Shown: positions 1 to 10,322, numbered from the stretch's first letter. The stretch is 64,000 nt of DNA from VAZQ01 sp963807865 (GCA_963807865.1 CAWEDK010000012.1:62001-126000), one strand, 5' to 3'. Translations and numbers: made by a program. The notes: generated by a model not told the origin, from the letters alone.

Positions 1-217
1 GCAACCGCTCGACCACGCGCGACACCTCCGATGGATCAAGCTGCTTGGAGGCCGGCAGTTCGACCTTCGGCCGGATAACGGGCGCGAGCCGCATATAGGC
101 GTTGTCGAAGGAGCCGTTCGTCCGCTCGTGCAGCAGTTGCGTCAGGCGGTACCAGGCGAGATCGAACCGGCGATGGCGGATGGGCTCGGCGATGAAGTTC
201 TGGACCGCTGACGTCAT
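1..217 (-). CDS. Unrecognised protein, N-terminal part only (cut by left edge)
   Basis: An open frame starts at the ATG at 217 and runs off the window after about 72 codons. GGAG stands about eight bases before the ATG. The visible N-terminus begins MTSAVQNFIAEPIRHRRFDL and is rich in Arg, Leu and Glu, with no signal peptide. It lies 20 bases downstream of the methyltransferase gene in the same direction, so it is probably the next gene of the nonulosonic acid operon. I do not recognise the family, and the part seen is too short to assign a function. Confidence 0.55.
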   Translation of the reverse strand, partial: MTSAVQNFIAEPIRHRRFDLAWYRLTQLLHERTNGSFDNAYMRLAPVIRPKVELPASKQLDPSEVSRVVERL

Positions 218-237
218 GTCGATCTACTCCGCGTTGT

Positions 238-1136
238 TTAGAACTGGCCGAGCTTGCTCGCCAGGATACCACTTTCCACCGTGAGACATGGAATTCCGGC
301 GATGATCGGAAACGCGTGACCGTCGTCGGGACAGTACCAGCAGTCGCCGCGGCGGGTCAGCGTGCGGCCGCTGATCGGCGACACGAAGGTCGGCGCAGCG
401 TCGGAGCACGTCGGCCTGCTTGTCGACCACGATCAACGCCGCGGGGTTGAGCGGATTGGCATTGAGCGGCCAGGGCTCGACCCGGCGCGCCTTGTGCCCG
501 AGCCGTTCGAGCGCGGCCGGCAGCTCCCGGACATATCCCAGCCGCTCCATGCGGGCGCGGCCTTCCGCGGACGCCAGCTCGTAGCTGGGCTCGATCATCA
601 CCAGGTAGCGCCGCGCCACCCGCAGAAGTTCGGCGAGGATGACGTCCTCGCGGCCGTGATTGGGCTCGACCGCGTGCATCGTGAGCACCACGTCGACCGA
701 TGCCGAGGCCAGCGGAATGCGGTCGAGCGCGGCGGTGAACAGCACGACATTGTCCTGCCGCTGCTCTTCGAGATGCCCGCGCGCATAGAGCAGCCGTGAC
801 AGCGACAGATCGAAACCGAGCACATGCGCGGGCTGCGCCGCCATGTGGCGCAGCACCGGCGCAAGCGACGTCGCCTCGCCGACGCCGGCATCGAGCAGGC
901 TCCCCGGCGCCAGCGCATCGAGCACGCCAGCGAGCCTTCGGCCGAACTCGTCCTTGAAGCGGCGGCGCGCCTCGTCCTTGAGTTCCGCCACATAGCTGCC
1001 GGCCTGCACGTCATAGGAATAGAGAATCGCAGTCTCGGAATTGTTCGACTGCGCCCTCGCGGGCCGCGACCCACTCGATGATGTTTTCGCCGCGCTCGAA
1101 CAGCGCGCGAATTTCGCCGGCGTCGTATTTGTTCAT
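238..1136 (-). CDS. Class I SAM methyltransferase with C-terminal Trm112-like segment (frameshifted)
   Basis: The restored protein is about 299 aa. It starts at the ATG at 1136 (MNKYDAGEIRALFERGENII), passes through a Rossmann SAM-binding motif (LLDAGVGEAT) and a D-V-V-L acidic loop, and ends with a short segment of about 50 residues holding two Cys (SPISGRTL, then CWYCPDDG), which resembles a Trm112-type zinc or packing module. Two frame breaks, near 1050 and near 400, must be repaired; the true stop is the TAA at 238. It starts eight bases after the upstream aminotransferase gene and belongs to the same operon. The substrate is unknown. O- or N-methylation of the sugar made by this cluster is a reasonable inference. 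Confidence 0.7.
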
Positions 1137-1143
1137 CGTGTAC

Positions 1144-3202
1144 CTACGACGCCGCCCGCACCGTGAAGATCGGCCGGATCACCTGGTTGCCGAGCCGGCG
1201 ATCGATGTCGCCGCGGTCGAGCGCCTCGCGCAGCACCGACAAGCGCATGATCATAGGCGGCGAGCACACGGGCAATGTCGCCCGGCGTGTGCGCGAAGCA
1301 GAGATTGTGGCTGGCATTGATCAGCACGCCGGCGGCGATCATTTCGCGCAGAAAGAGCGTCTTGATCGCCTCCTTCGATGCCTTCGGCATGATCGCGATA
1401 AGCCAGGATCGCCCACGGCGGCACGCCGACGAGCTTCACGACATCGTCGAGCCCGGCGGCCGCGATCCTGCCGCGCGCCGCGCTCATCAGTTCGCCGCCG
1501 ACCTGCCAGAGCCAGCCCGGTGACATCCTCGCGCTCCATCTTGTCGATGGTGGCGATGGCGGCCGCGAGCGACAGCGCCTCGCCGCCGAACGTGCCGGAG
1601 AAGAAGATGTCCTCCATCAGCCGCATGATGTCGGCGCGGCCGACCACCGCGGCGATCGGCATGCCGTTGCCCATCGCCTTGCCGAAGCAGGCGAGGTCGG
1701 GCGTGACGCCGTAGCGCGCCTGCGCGCCGCCGAGCGACCAGCGGAAGCCGGTGATGATCTCGTCGAAGATCACCAGCGCGCCGTGGCGGTGCGCGAGTTC
1801 GATCAGCCCCTGCAGGTAGCCCGCCGGCGGCTCGGTCGCGCCCGCCGGCTCCAGGATGATCGCGGCGAACTCGCCGGGATGCTGCCGGAACAGCGCTTCG
1901 GTGGCGGCGAGATCGCCGTACGGCACCATGTGCGAGAGCGCCGAGACGCTCGCCGGCACGCCGAGATTGCGCGTGGTGGCGCCGATGTACCAGTCCTGCC
2001 AGCCGTGGTAGCCGCACAGCATCAGCCGGTCGCGCCGCGTCGCGGCGCGCGCGAGCCGCACCGCCGCCGAGGTGGCGTCGGTGCCGTTCTTGCCGAAGCG
2101 CACCATCTCGGCGCACGGAATGTGCTTCACCAGCCGCTCGGCCAGCTCCGCCTCGCCTTCGGTCGCCAGGCTGAAGCTGATGCCGCGCGTGAGCTGGCGG
2201 CGGATCGCCAGATCGACGTCGGGATCGCGATAGCCGAGCACGTTCGGCAGCAGCGCGCTCACCAGATCGACATACTCGTTGCCGTCGACGTCGTAGACCT
2301 TGCCGCCGTCGCCGTGGGTCACGAACAGCGGCGCGGCGCCGGGCGGAAACTGGATGCGGCTCTTGGAGAAGGTCTGCGCGCCGAGCGGGATCACCTGTTC
2401 CGCACGCGCGAGCATCTGCTGGGAGCGATCGAACTTGCGTCCAAGATCGAGGCTCTCCGTTGCGAGCGCGGCGGCGAAGCCGGCGTTGCGCGTCTCGCGC
2501 CGGTTGAGGTCGCGCAACTGCGGCTCGCGGTCGAGCACCGCCAGCACGTCGAGATGCGACGGCGCGCGATCCGCCGGCAGCCGCGCCGCCACCGCCTGCA
2601 GGAACGCGAGGTCGTCGGCGGTATCGAGCGTCCAGCGCTCGGCGGCGAGCCCCGGCAGCGGCGCGATCAACGTCTCGGCCGCAAAGCGCGCGCGGTTGTT
2701 GCGGATGAACGGCGTCACGTGCTCGCGGTCGCTCGGCCGCGTCGCCTCCTTGGCGGCGGCGGTCGAGCGCCGCAGCCGTCATCACCTCGCAATCGAGGCC
2801 GTCCGGCCAGGTCGGCGGGTCGACGTTGGAGGCATAATCCGCACCCGTCGTGGCGCGCAGACGGACGGTCTGCGCGATCACTGCCGGGTCGAGCAGCGGA
2901 CAGTCGGCGGTGAGGCGAACCACGACGTCCGCGCCGGCCGCCGCCATCGCGCCGGCATAGCGGTCGAGCACGTCGTGCTCGGAGCCGCGATGCACCGGCA
3001 CATCGTTCTGCGCGCACCAGTCCGCGACCGGATCGTCGGCCGCCGCCGTCGAGGTCGCGACCCACACGTCATCGACGCCGACCGCCGCGCGCGCGGCGCG
3101 CACCGCCCAGGCGAGCGCCGGCCGGCCGCCAAGGTCCGCGAGCACCTTGCCGGGCAGCCGCGTCGAGCCCATGCGGGCCTGGATGATCGCGACCGTCTTC
3201 AC
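1144..3202 (-). CDS. SpsF-type cytidylyltransferase fused to class III aminotransferase (frameshifted)
   Basis: The GTG start at 3202 overlaps the stop of the synthase gene (GTGA). The first 240 or so residues are an SpsF/PseF-like nucleotidyltransferase: VAIIQARMGSTRLPGKVL, then RLTADCPLLDP. After a linker follows a PLP aminotransferase resembling glutamate-1-semialdehyde aminomutase: GTDATSAAVRLARA, a DEIITGFR motif and CFGKAMGNG with the PLP lysine. Frame breaks near 2760, 1520, 1395 and 1235 must be repaired; the stop is TAG at 1144. The restored length is about 685 aa. The first domain probably activates the nonulosonic acid with CTP, the PseF role. The role of the fused aminotransferase is unknown; it may act on an amino-sugar precursor. 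Confidence 0.75.
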
Positions 3203-4251
3203 GCGATGGCGTCCCAGGTCAGCGCGGTGCCGCGCGCCAAGCGCGCGGCTCGCGCGCTTGCCGAGAATGTCCGGCAGGTGGCGCGGCGGCAGCCCGAAGC
3301 CCGGGCGGATGCTGCGGACATTGTCGGCCGTGAAGGCTTCGCCCGCGCCGATGTCGCGCACGACATAGAGCGAGCGGCGGAACGCCATGTTGCCCTGCTC
3401 GACCTCGGAGCGGACCGGCGCGCCGGTGCCGAGCGACTCGAATGCCGCCTTGGCGCCGCGCACCAGCGCGGCGAGTTCGTCGGGCTCGAGCGAGAACGCC
3501 GAATCCGGGCCGCCATCGGCGCGCCGCAGGGTGAAGTGCTTCTCGATCATGCAGGCGCCGAGCGCCACCGCGGCGATCGCCACCTCGATGCCGAGCGTGT
3601 GGTCCGACAGCCCGACCGGACAGCCGAATTCCGATGCCAGCACCGGCAATGCGCCGCAGGTTCGATTGTCCGACCGGCGTCGGATAGCCGCTGACGCAAT
3701 GCAGCAGCATGAGGTCGCGCCCGCCCGCACTGCGGTAGGCCTCGACCGCCTGCGCGATCTCCTCGGGCGAGCCCATGCCGGTCGACATGACGGTCGGCTT
3801 GCCGGCCTTGGCGACGCGGCCGATCAGCGGCAGGTCGATCAGCTCGAACGACGCGATCTTGTAGGCCGGCGCATCGAGCCTTTCGAGCAGCGCGACCGCG
3901 CTGTCATCGAACGGCGTCGAGAACACCGGGATGCCGAGCTCGCGGCCCTTGGCGAACAACGCCTCGTGCCACTCCCACGGCGTATGCGCCTCCTCGTAGA
4001 GTTCGTAGAGGCGGCGGCCGTCCCACAGCCCGCCCGAGATGCGGAAGTCCGGCCCATCGTGATCGATGCGTCATGGTGTCGGCGGTGTAGGTCTGCAGCT
4101 TGACCGCGTCGGCGCCGGCGGCCTTCGCGGCGTCCATCACGTCGAGCGCGCGCTCGAGGCTGCCGCCATGGTTGGCGGACAGCTCGGCCACGATGTAGGG
4201 CGGCTCGCCCGCGCCGATCGCGCGGCCGGCTATGATGACGTTCGCTGGCAT
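3199..4251 (-). CDS. pseI: Pseudaminic acid synthase PseI (NeuB family, frameshifted)
   Basis: This enzyme condenses a 2,4-diacetamido-trideoxyhexose with phosphoenolpyruvate to form the nine-carbon acid. The ATG at 4251 starts MPANVIIAGRAIGAGEPPYI. NeuB motifs follow: AELSANHGGS, DAVKLQTYTADTMT, a PVFSTPFDD strand, AYKIASFE, VMSTGMGS, LSDHTLGIE and IEKHFTL. A C-terminal SAF/antifreeze-like part (NMAFRRSLYVVRDI) completes the usual length of about 350 aa. The stretch after TADTMT, recovered in another frame (GGLWDGRRLYELYEE), favours PseI over LegI or NeuB. Frame breaks lie near 4062, 3655 and 3240. It starts seven bases after the PseG-PseH stop. Confidence 0.85.
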
Positions 4252-4258
4252 CTGATCG

Positions 4259-5736
4259 TCACGAAGGGTTGAGCGCCGGAGCGCTGCGATAACGCGTGCC
4301 GGTTACGGACACAAATCCGGCGCGGCGGAACAGTTCGATCGAAGCGGTGTTGGCCGGCAGGATTTCGGCTTCCAGGATCGCCGCCGGCTTGAGGTTGCGG
4401 ATCAGCCGGAGCGCTGCGGAGGCAATGCCTCTGCTTTGATGCGCTGCCCGGACCGCGATCGACACCTCGTAGCGTACGCGGCCTTGCGTGTCGCCGGGGA
4501 GACGATCGAGCCGGATCATTCCGGCCGGCGCGGCATCCGCCTCCATCAGCATCAATTCGACGTTCGGGTCGGCGAGTACGCGCCGCATCCAGCGGGCATG
4601 CTCCTCCGGGCTCGGCACCGCCGGATTCCGGGCATGTTCGCGGGTACCGGGCTCGCGCTGCAGATCGAGCAGCCAGTCTTCGTCCGCAGCGTCGGCAAGC
4701 CGCAGGCGCACGCGCCCGCCATCGCGACCCATCGCTTCGCCGTTGAGCGCCAGCAGCACGCGCTGCGCGCCGCGGCCGTCGACCAGCGCACTCGCGGCTT
4801 GTGCCATCGCGATGCGCGCCGGCGCGTCTGTCATCGAGCTGCTTGACCAGCGTGCGCAAGCGGCCAGCGAAACCGCCGTCAATCTGGCCGGCATTCGACG
4901 CCGCGCCAGCCCCGGTGAGGAGTTCGCAGATGCCGCGCTGGTTGTCGGCCAGCGTCACCATCACGGTCGGCAGGCCGAGCGCCGCACGCTCGAACGCCGA
5001 GGAGCCGGCCGCCCCGACCGCGAGATCGGCTTCGGTCATCAGGTCGGCCATGTCGGCCACATCGGTCATCAGCGTGATCGCGCCCTTCGCGCGGCGCTGC
5101 ACCTCGGCGAGATGCGGCGCGCGGGATGACAGCACCGCCGTCACGGTTGCGTCGCCCAGCACCGGTTCGAGCGCATCGATCGCCTGGCAGGTCGCATTCA
5201 TCGGGTCGGTCGCGCCCAGCGATAGGAGAATATTTCGCACCGGGCGGCCGTCGCGCCGCGCCAGCGCTGCGCTCCGCCGCGCGAGAAATGCTGCGCGCAG
5301 CGTCGCGTAAGCCGGCCCGAGCAGAAGCTGCGCATGCGCCGGCACACGGTCGCGGTAAAGCGCCGGATCGGCCGCGGCGGCATCGAGCAGCAGATCGCAG
5401 TCGTGCTCGCGCCCGGTGGCATCGTCGAGCACCAGAATGCGGCGCGCCCACGTTCGGCACGCGCGCTCGAATGAGGCTTCGCGCCCGTAGTGGTCGACCA
5501 CCAGCAGATCGGCTCCGCGGGACAAATCGCCGGGCAAGCTCACGCGGCTCATCCTTATCGCTCGATAGAACTTCAAGATCGAATCCCGCGGCCGCAAGCG
5601 CCGGTACCGTCGCGGTCGTTTCGCTGCCGGTGGCGAACACGATACGCCAGCCCGCCGATTCCATCTCTTCGGCAATCGCCAGGCAACGCATGACGTGGCC
5701 CGCCCCGATGGCGGGCGAGGCGTCGCAACGGAACAC
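4259..5736 (-). CDS. PseG UDP-sugar hydrolase fused to PseH-like GNAT acetyltransferase (frameshifted)
   Basis: The N-terminal portion (GTG at 5736) is a GT-B-fold nucleotide-sugar hydrolase like PseG: FRCDASPAIGAGHVMRCL, DLLVVDHYG, ILLSLGATDP and AVGAAGSSAFERAALG. Restoring the frame joins it to a GNAT domain of about 150 residues: RLRLADAADEDWL, then the acetyl-CoA loop HQSRGIASAAL and AEILPANTASIELFRRAGF, ending at 4259. In the known pathway PseH acetylates the 4-amino group and PseG removes UDP, so one chain would carry two consecutive steps. Frame breaks lie near 5560 and 4840. The exact start is uncertain, because a GAGGAG motif sits about 20 bases further upstream than ideal. Confidence 0.75.
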
Positions 5737-5792
5737 CGCAAGCGGCGTGATGAGACCAACTCCTCATGGCGGTCCGCGCTCCGGACCCGCGC

Positions 5793-6693
5793 TCAATGCA
5801 GCGCCGGCCAGCGCGACGGATCGAGATAGATCGGCGCAACCTCCGGCACCGCGCCCAGCTCAGCGTCGATCTCCCCGGCCGCCGCAACCGCGGCCTCGAT
5901 CTCGGCGAATTCCGCGAGCCGGTTGACGCCGACAATCGCCGCATCGATCTCGGTCTGCCGCAGCACGAAGGCGAGGCAGGCGGCGACCGGCGACAAGCCG
6001 TGGCTTGCCCATTCGTCCCGCAGGTTCTGCAACGCCGGACGCATCGGCTGGAAGAATTCCGGCAGTTCGGATGGCGTCATCAGCAGCAGGCCTTGCAGGA
6101 ACACCGAGCGAGCGTGAACCTCGGTGCCCTGCGCCTTCAGGCGCGCCAGCAAGCCGGAAGCGATCGGCCGGCGGTCAAGTGCATTGAGCGGCAGTTGCAC
6201 GAGTTCAAGCCGGAACCGGCTCTCCGCCAGAGCCAGTTGCTGCTCGTCATAGACCGAGACGCCGACGCGGCCGACCAGCCCGCGCGCCTTCACGGCGTGG
6301 AGCGCTTCGATCAGATACTCCCAGCCCGGCTTGCCGAGGTCGGCCGCCTGATGCACCAGCAGCCCGTACACGCTGTCGACCCGCAAACGCTCGAGCGAGC
6401 GCTCGAAGGCCTCGAGCCATTGCCGGCGGTGCCGATGCTCGATCACGTCGTCCGGCACCGGCGGCGTCTTGGTGACGATGCGCAAGCCGTGCCCTTCGGG
6501 CAGAAAGCCGGCCGAGCAGCGTTTCGGCATCGCCATAGGCCGGCGCGGTATCGAGATAGCCAACACCGAGCGCGACCGCGCGGGCCAGGATTGCCGCCAC
6601 CTCGTTCTCGCTGGGCCGGCCGGCGCGGTTGGAGACACCGTAGTCCATGCCGAACTGCACGGTCCCCAGTCCGATGCGGCCGAGCGCCGTCAT
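5793..6693 (-). CDS. Aldo/keto reductase (frameshifted)
   Basis: The protein begins MTALGRIGLGTVQFGMDYGV and has AKR signatures: YLDTAPAYGDAE with the catalytic Asp and Tyr, VTKTPP with the Lys, and LVHQAADL with the His. The C-terminal half (GVSVYDEQQL, QLPLNALDRR, GVNRLAEF) matches the subgroup often found in surface-sugar clusters. One frame break near 6510 is needed; the stop is at 5793. There is no stop between PseC and this gene, so the two read through in frame. It is probably an NAD(P)H-dependent reductase modifying a keto-sugar or amino-sugar intermediate; the substrate is not known. Confidence 0.75.
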
Positions 6694-7881
6694 GCTGCCG
6701 ACGGCCTCGCGCACCGTCGCGACCACATGCTCGACGTCCTCGTCGGTCATGCCGGGAAACAGCGGCAGCGACAGGCAGCCGCGGTAATACTGCTCGGCCG
6801 CGGGAAACGCCGCCGGATCGACCGCATAGCGCTGCGCATAATACGGATGGCGATAGACCGGAATGTAGTGCACCTGGCTGCCGACGCCCGCCTTGCGCGA
6901 GCCGCGCCATGAACGCCGTGCGCGTCGTTGCGAGCGCATCGAAATCGAACACCGCCAGATAGAGATGCAGCGCCGAGCGCGCGCGGTCGGCCGGCGCGGA
7001 CTGCGGCAGGCGTACATGCGGGAGCGCGGCGAACGCCGCATCGTAGCGCGCCGCGATCGCGCGGCGGCGGCGCAGGAACTCGTCGAGCTTCGCCAGTTGC
7101 GACAGGCCGAGCGCCGCCTGAAGGTCGGTCATGCGGTAGTTGAAGCCGAGCATCTGCTGTTCGTGGAACCACGGCTTGACGCGGCCGTCCTCGGTGGCGT
7201 CAGCCGCGACGAAGCGCGCGGCATCGCGCTCCATGCCGTGACTGCGCAGCATGCGCAGGCGGTGCGCCAGTTCGCCGTCGTTGGTGACGACCGCCCCGCC
7301 CTCCCCGGTCGTGATCGTCTTGACCGGATGAAACGAGAAGGTCGTCATGTCGGCGTGCGCGCCGCAACCGACCGGCTGTCCGGATTCGTAGGTTGCGCCG
7401 AACGCGTGCGCGGCGTCCTCGATCACGATGCGGTCACCGGCGAGCGCGCGGATCGCGGCCGCATGACCGGCCAGGCCGCCGAGATGCACCGGGATCACCG
7501 CCTTGATGCTCGGGCCGCACGGCGAGCGCCTGCTGCAGCGCCGCGGTGCTCATGCCGAGCGTATCCGGATCGATATCGACGAAGCCGGCCTCGGCGCCGG
7601 CATAGCGCAGGCAGTTCGCCGAGGCCGCGAAGGTGATCGCGCTGGTCAGCCCAAGATCGCCCGCGCCAATGCCGGCGGCGAGACACGCGAGATGCAGCGC
7701 GGCGGTGCCGTTGCTGACCGCGACCGCGTGGCGCGCGCCCACCCGCTCGGCCAGCGCCGCCTCGAACCGCTCGACCGCCGGTCCCTGGGTGAGAAAATCG
7801 CTCTGCAACACCGCCACGACGGCATCGACGTCGGCGTGGTCGATGCTCTGGCGGCCGTAGCCGAGGATGCCGGCGCATCAT
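6694..7881 (-). CDS. pseC: PseC, UDP-4-keto-sugar aminotransferase (frameshifted)
   Basis: A DegT/DnrJ/EryC1/StrS-family PLP enzyme that aminates the 4-keto product of PseB. The ATG at 7881 overlaps the PseB stop (ATGA). Motifs are YGRQSIDHADVDAVV, QSDFLTQGPAVERFE, AVAVSNGTAALHLA, IEDAAHAFGA (PLP-ring Asp region), TFSFHPVKTITTGEGG with the PLP lysine, and GFNYRMTDLQAALG. The C-terminal end (HYIPVYRHPYY, CLSLPLFPGMTDED) is typical. Frame breaks lie near 7876, 7510 and 6895. No stop codon is seen before the aldo/keto reductase, so the 3-prime end given here is the point just before its Met. Confidence 0.85.
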
Positions 7882-8886
7882 GGCTCCTCGACGAGTTCCC
7901 GCAGCCGTTCGACCGTGATCCAGCGGTCGTTGCTGTTGCTGGCATACTCGAAGTCCGGCGCGACCGGCCGGCCCTGCTGGCCGCCGTAGACCTGCGACTC
8001 TTTCGGATTCCACATGTGGATGCCGGGCTTGACGACGAAGTAGTCGTCGAATTCCAGCGTCAGGCGCGCGTCGTCGCGCGTGATCAGCAGTTCGTGCAGC
8101 TTCTCGCCCGGCCGGATGCCGACGATCTCCTGCTCGCAGTCCGGCGCCATCGCCTCGGCCAGATCGACGATGCGCATCGAGGGAATCTTCGGCACGAAGA
8201 TCTCGCCGCCGTGCATCAGATCGAGGCAGCGGCCGACGAACGCCGCGCCCTCGTCGAGCGTGATCCAGAACCGCGTCATGCGCGGATCGGTGATCGGCAT
8301 GCTTCCGTCTTGGCGCGGCTTGCTGGAAGAACGGCACCACGCTGCCGCGCGAGCCCACGCACGTTGCCGTAGCGCACCACCGCGAAGCGCGTGCTCGCGG
8401 CCGCCGGCGAGGTGGTTGGCGGCGACGAACATCTTGTCGGAGCAAGCTTGGTCGCGCCGTAGAGGTTGATCGGGTTGACCGCCTTGTCGGTCGACAGCGC
8501 GATCACCCGCTTCACGCCGCTGATCGATGCAGGCGTTGACGACGTTCTCGGCGCCGATGACATTGGTCTTGATGCACTCGAACGGGTTGTATTCGGCCGC
8601 CGGCACCTGCTTGAGCGCCGCGGCGTGGATGACGACGTCGACGCCGCGCAGCGCGCGGTCGAGGCGCTCGCGGTCGCGCACGTCGCCGATGAAGAAGCGC
8701 AGCTCGCGGCTGCGTCGAAGCGTCTGCTGCCATCTCGTACTGCTTGAGCTCGTCGCGCGAGAACACGACGACGCGCGCCGGCTTATGGGCGGCGAACAGG
8801 CGGCTGATGAAGGCCTGGCCGAACGAGCCGGTGCCGCCGGTCACCAGAATGTTGACCCCGTCGAGCGACGAAGAATTCGAACTCAT
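7878..8886 (-). CDS. pseB: PseB, UDP-GlcNAc 4,6-dehydratase (inverting), frameshifted
   Basis: First enzyme of the pseudaminic pathway, converting UDP-GlcNAc to the 4-keto-6-deoxy L-arabino sugar. The ATG at 8886 starts an extended SDR with the nucleotide motif VTGGTGSFGQAF, then DVVIHAAALKQVPAAEYNP and NVIGAENVVNACID. STDKAVNPINLYGATK carries the Tyr and Lys. The C-terminal part (SMRIVDLAEAMAP, GIRPGEKLHE) is intact and ends at 7878 overlapping PseC. Several breaks between about 8720 and 8310 split the middle over three frames. The restored length of about 335 aa matches the family. Confidence 0.88.
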
Positions 8887-8995
8887 GTCATGTCCATCCT
8901 GAGCCGACGATGTCTGCGATGCAGGCGCGCTACCGCAGTCCGGGTGACTCGGAGGTCGCCCGGTTGCACGGCTGCGGTCGTCATGCGGTCGGCGG

Positions 8996-9517
8996 TCACA
9001 CCGCGGCGACGAAATCCGCGTTCAGCACCACCCGGACCTTGCGGCCCAGGAGGTCGAGAAGAATGGCGACACGCTCGCCATCGGTCATGCTTTCGAACAG
9101 GCCGAGACAGGCCGCGAAGGCGCCGTCCACGACCCGGACGGAATCGCCCGGCGCGAACCGCGGCCGGGTGTCGAGCCGGACGAAGCCGCGCTCGTCCTCG
9201 CGCGCCCGCAGCGCGTCGACCACGTCGCCGCCGACTGCCGCCGGCGTGTCGCCGTGGCAGACCAATCGGGCGATGCCGATCGTCGACTGGATCGACCGCC
9301 AGCGCTGCGCCGCCGCGTCGGCGGCGATGAACAGGTAGCGCGGGAACAACGGCGCCGCGACCTCGTCGACGCGCCGCGCGTGGCGCCGGCGCTTGCGATA
9401 GCGCGGCAGGTAGGTGAGATAGCCTTGCCGGGCAAGATGCTCCGCCGCCTTGTGCTCGGCGTGAGCGTGGGTCTGCGCCACGAACCAGCGCGGCTTCGGG
9501 GTCGCGATGGCGGTCAC
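8996..9517 (-). CDS. NusG-like transcription antiterminator (RfaH/UpxY type)
   Basis: A 173-residue protein with a NusG N-terminal domain (PRWFVAQTHAHAEHKAAEHL, APLFPRYLFI) and a C-terminal KOW-like region (PRFAPGDSVRVVDG, FESMTDGERVAILLDLLGRK). The GTG start at 9517 overlaps the stop of the upstream regulator (GTGA). Specialised NusG paralogues at the head of long glycan operons bind RNA polymerase and suppress termination; its position directly before pseB suggests it does this for the operon running to the left edge. The frame is intact, unlike most neighbours. Confidence 0.85.
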   Translation of the reverse strand: MTAIATPKPRWFVAQTHAHAEHKAAEHLARQGYLTYLPRYRKRRRHARRVDEVAAPLFPRYLFIAADAAAQRWRSIQSTIGIARLVCHGDTPAAVGGDVVDALRAREDERGFVRLDTRPRFAPGDSVRVVDGAFAACLGLFESMTDGERVAILLDLLGRKVRVVLNADFVAAV

Positions 9518-10158
9518 GCGGCCCGTCCTCGCGTTGTACGCATGCGGCCGGTCAGCAGATCGGGCACCAGGACGCGCTCGGCGCCGAAATGCTCGCGCGC
9601 CCGCGCCAGCGTCTTCACCGGATCGCGCAAATCGGTCAGCAGCACCGCGTCGCACGGCTCCGGCAGTTCGGCGAACGACGCCACCACCGGCAGCCCGATG
9701 AAACGCGCGGCATCGGCCGCCGGGTCGACCACCGCCACGATGGTGACGCCGCTCTCCAGCGCGCAGATCGTGGAGATCTCCGCAAGGTCGGAAACGCCGG
9801 CGAGCGCGATCCGCCGCGAGCCTTGCGCACTCGCCTGCGCGAGCGCGGCGGCGCAATCCGCTCGCGCCGAGCGGAAGAACGAAAATGAGTAGGATAGATA
9901 CTCGACCGTGAGGCGGGACTTTTCCGTGAATCCCTGCGGCGTCAGATAGTAGGCGTAACGCCGGGCCGGCGCATGCGCGACCTTGACCAGGCCCTTCTTG
10001 ACGCAGCGCCGGAGGTAAGCGTTCACGAGCCCGAGCGCGATGCCGAGTTCGGCCGCCAGCCGGCGTTGCGAGGTGCCGCCGTCCCGCTCGACGGATTCGA
10101 GCAGGCCGAGGACGATCCTCGAGCGCTCTGCCTCGTCCTGTTCGGCCAAGTTCGCCAT
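9514..10158 (-). CDS. Winged-helix regulator with C-terminal Rossmann-like domain
   Basis: A 214-aa protein. Residues about 10-80 form a winged helix-turn-helix (SRIVLGLLESVERDGGTSQR, AAELGIALGLVNAYLRRCVK, then a wing ending in YAYYLTPQG). Residues about 115-200 look like a small nucleotide- or sugar-binding fold (RRIALAGVSDLAEI, VVDPAADAARFIGLPVV, CDAVLLTDLRDP). Proteins of this shape occur at the head of surface-polysaccharide operons in alphaproteobacteria. The gene is coupled to the NusG paralogue and is preceded by two identical palindromic half-site pairs, which suggests self-regulation. Confidence 0.75.
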   Translation of the reverse strand: MANLAEQDEAERSRIVLGLLESVERDGGTSQRRLAAELGIALGLVNAYLRRCVKKGLVKVAHAPARRYAYYLTPQGFTEKSRLTVEYLSYSFSFFRSARADCAAALAQASAQGSRRIALAGVSDLAEISTICALESGVTIVAVVDPAADAARFIGLPVVASFAELPEPCDAVLLTDLRDPVKTLARAREHFGAERVLVPDLLTGRMRTTRGRAA

Positions 10159-10187
10159 GGGGTGCCCTTCGGGGCTATTCCTAGTTC

Positions 10188-10230
10188 GTTCATCCCATGA
10201 ACGTCAAGGTGTTATGTTCAGACCGTGAAC
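10188..10230. promoter_or_regulatory. Two tandem palindromes GTTCA-N5-TGAAC, probable operator
   Basis: Two copies of the same inverted repeat, at 10188-10202 (spacer TCCCA) and 10216-10230 (spacer GACCG), are 28 bp apart centre to centre. They lie 30-72 bp upstream of the winged-helix gene start and in the gap separating it from the divergent acyltransferase. The identical half-sites with unrelated spacers point to a dimeric DNA-binding protein, most simply the adjacent regulator. Confidence 0.55.
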
Positions 10231-10322
10231 ACCTACGCCCCAGCCTATGCCATTGAAAAGTCTCGCGACTGAGTTGCCATCCCTGCTACATTGCGGCGGG
10301 TTTGGCGGGCCGGAAGGGCGCT

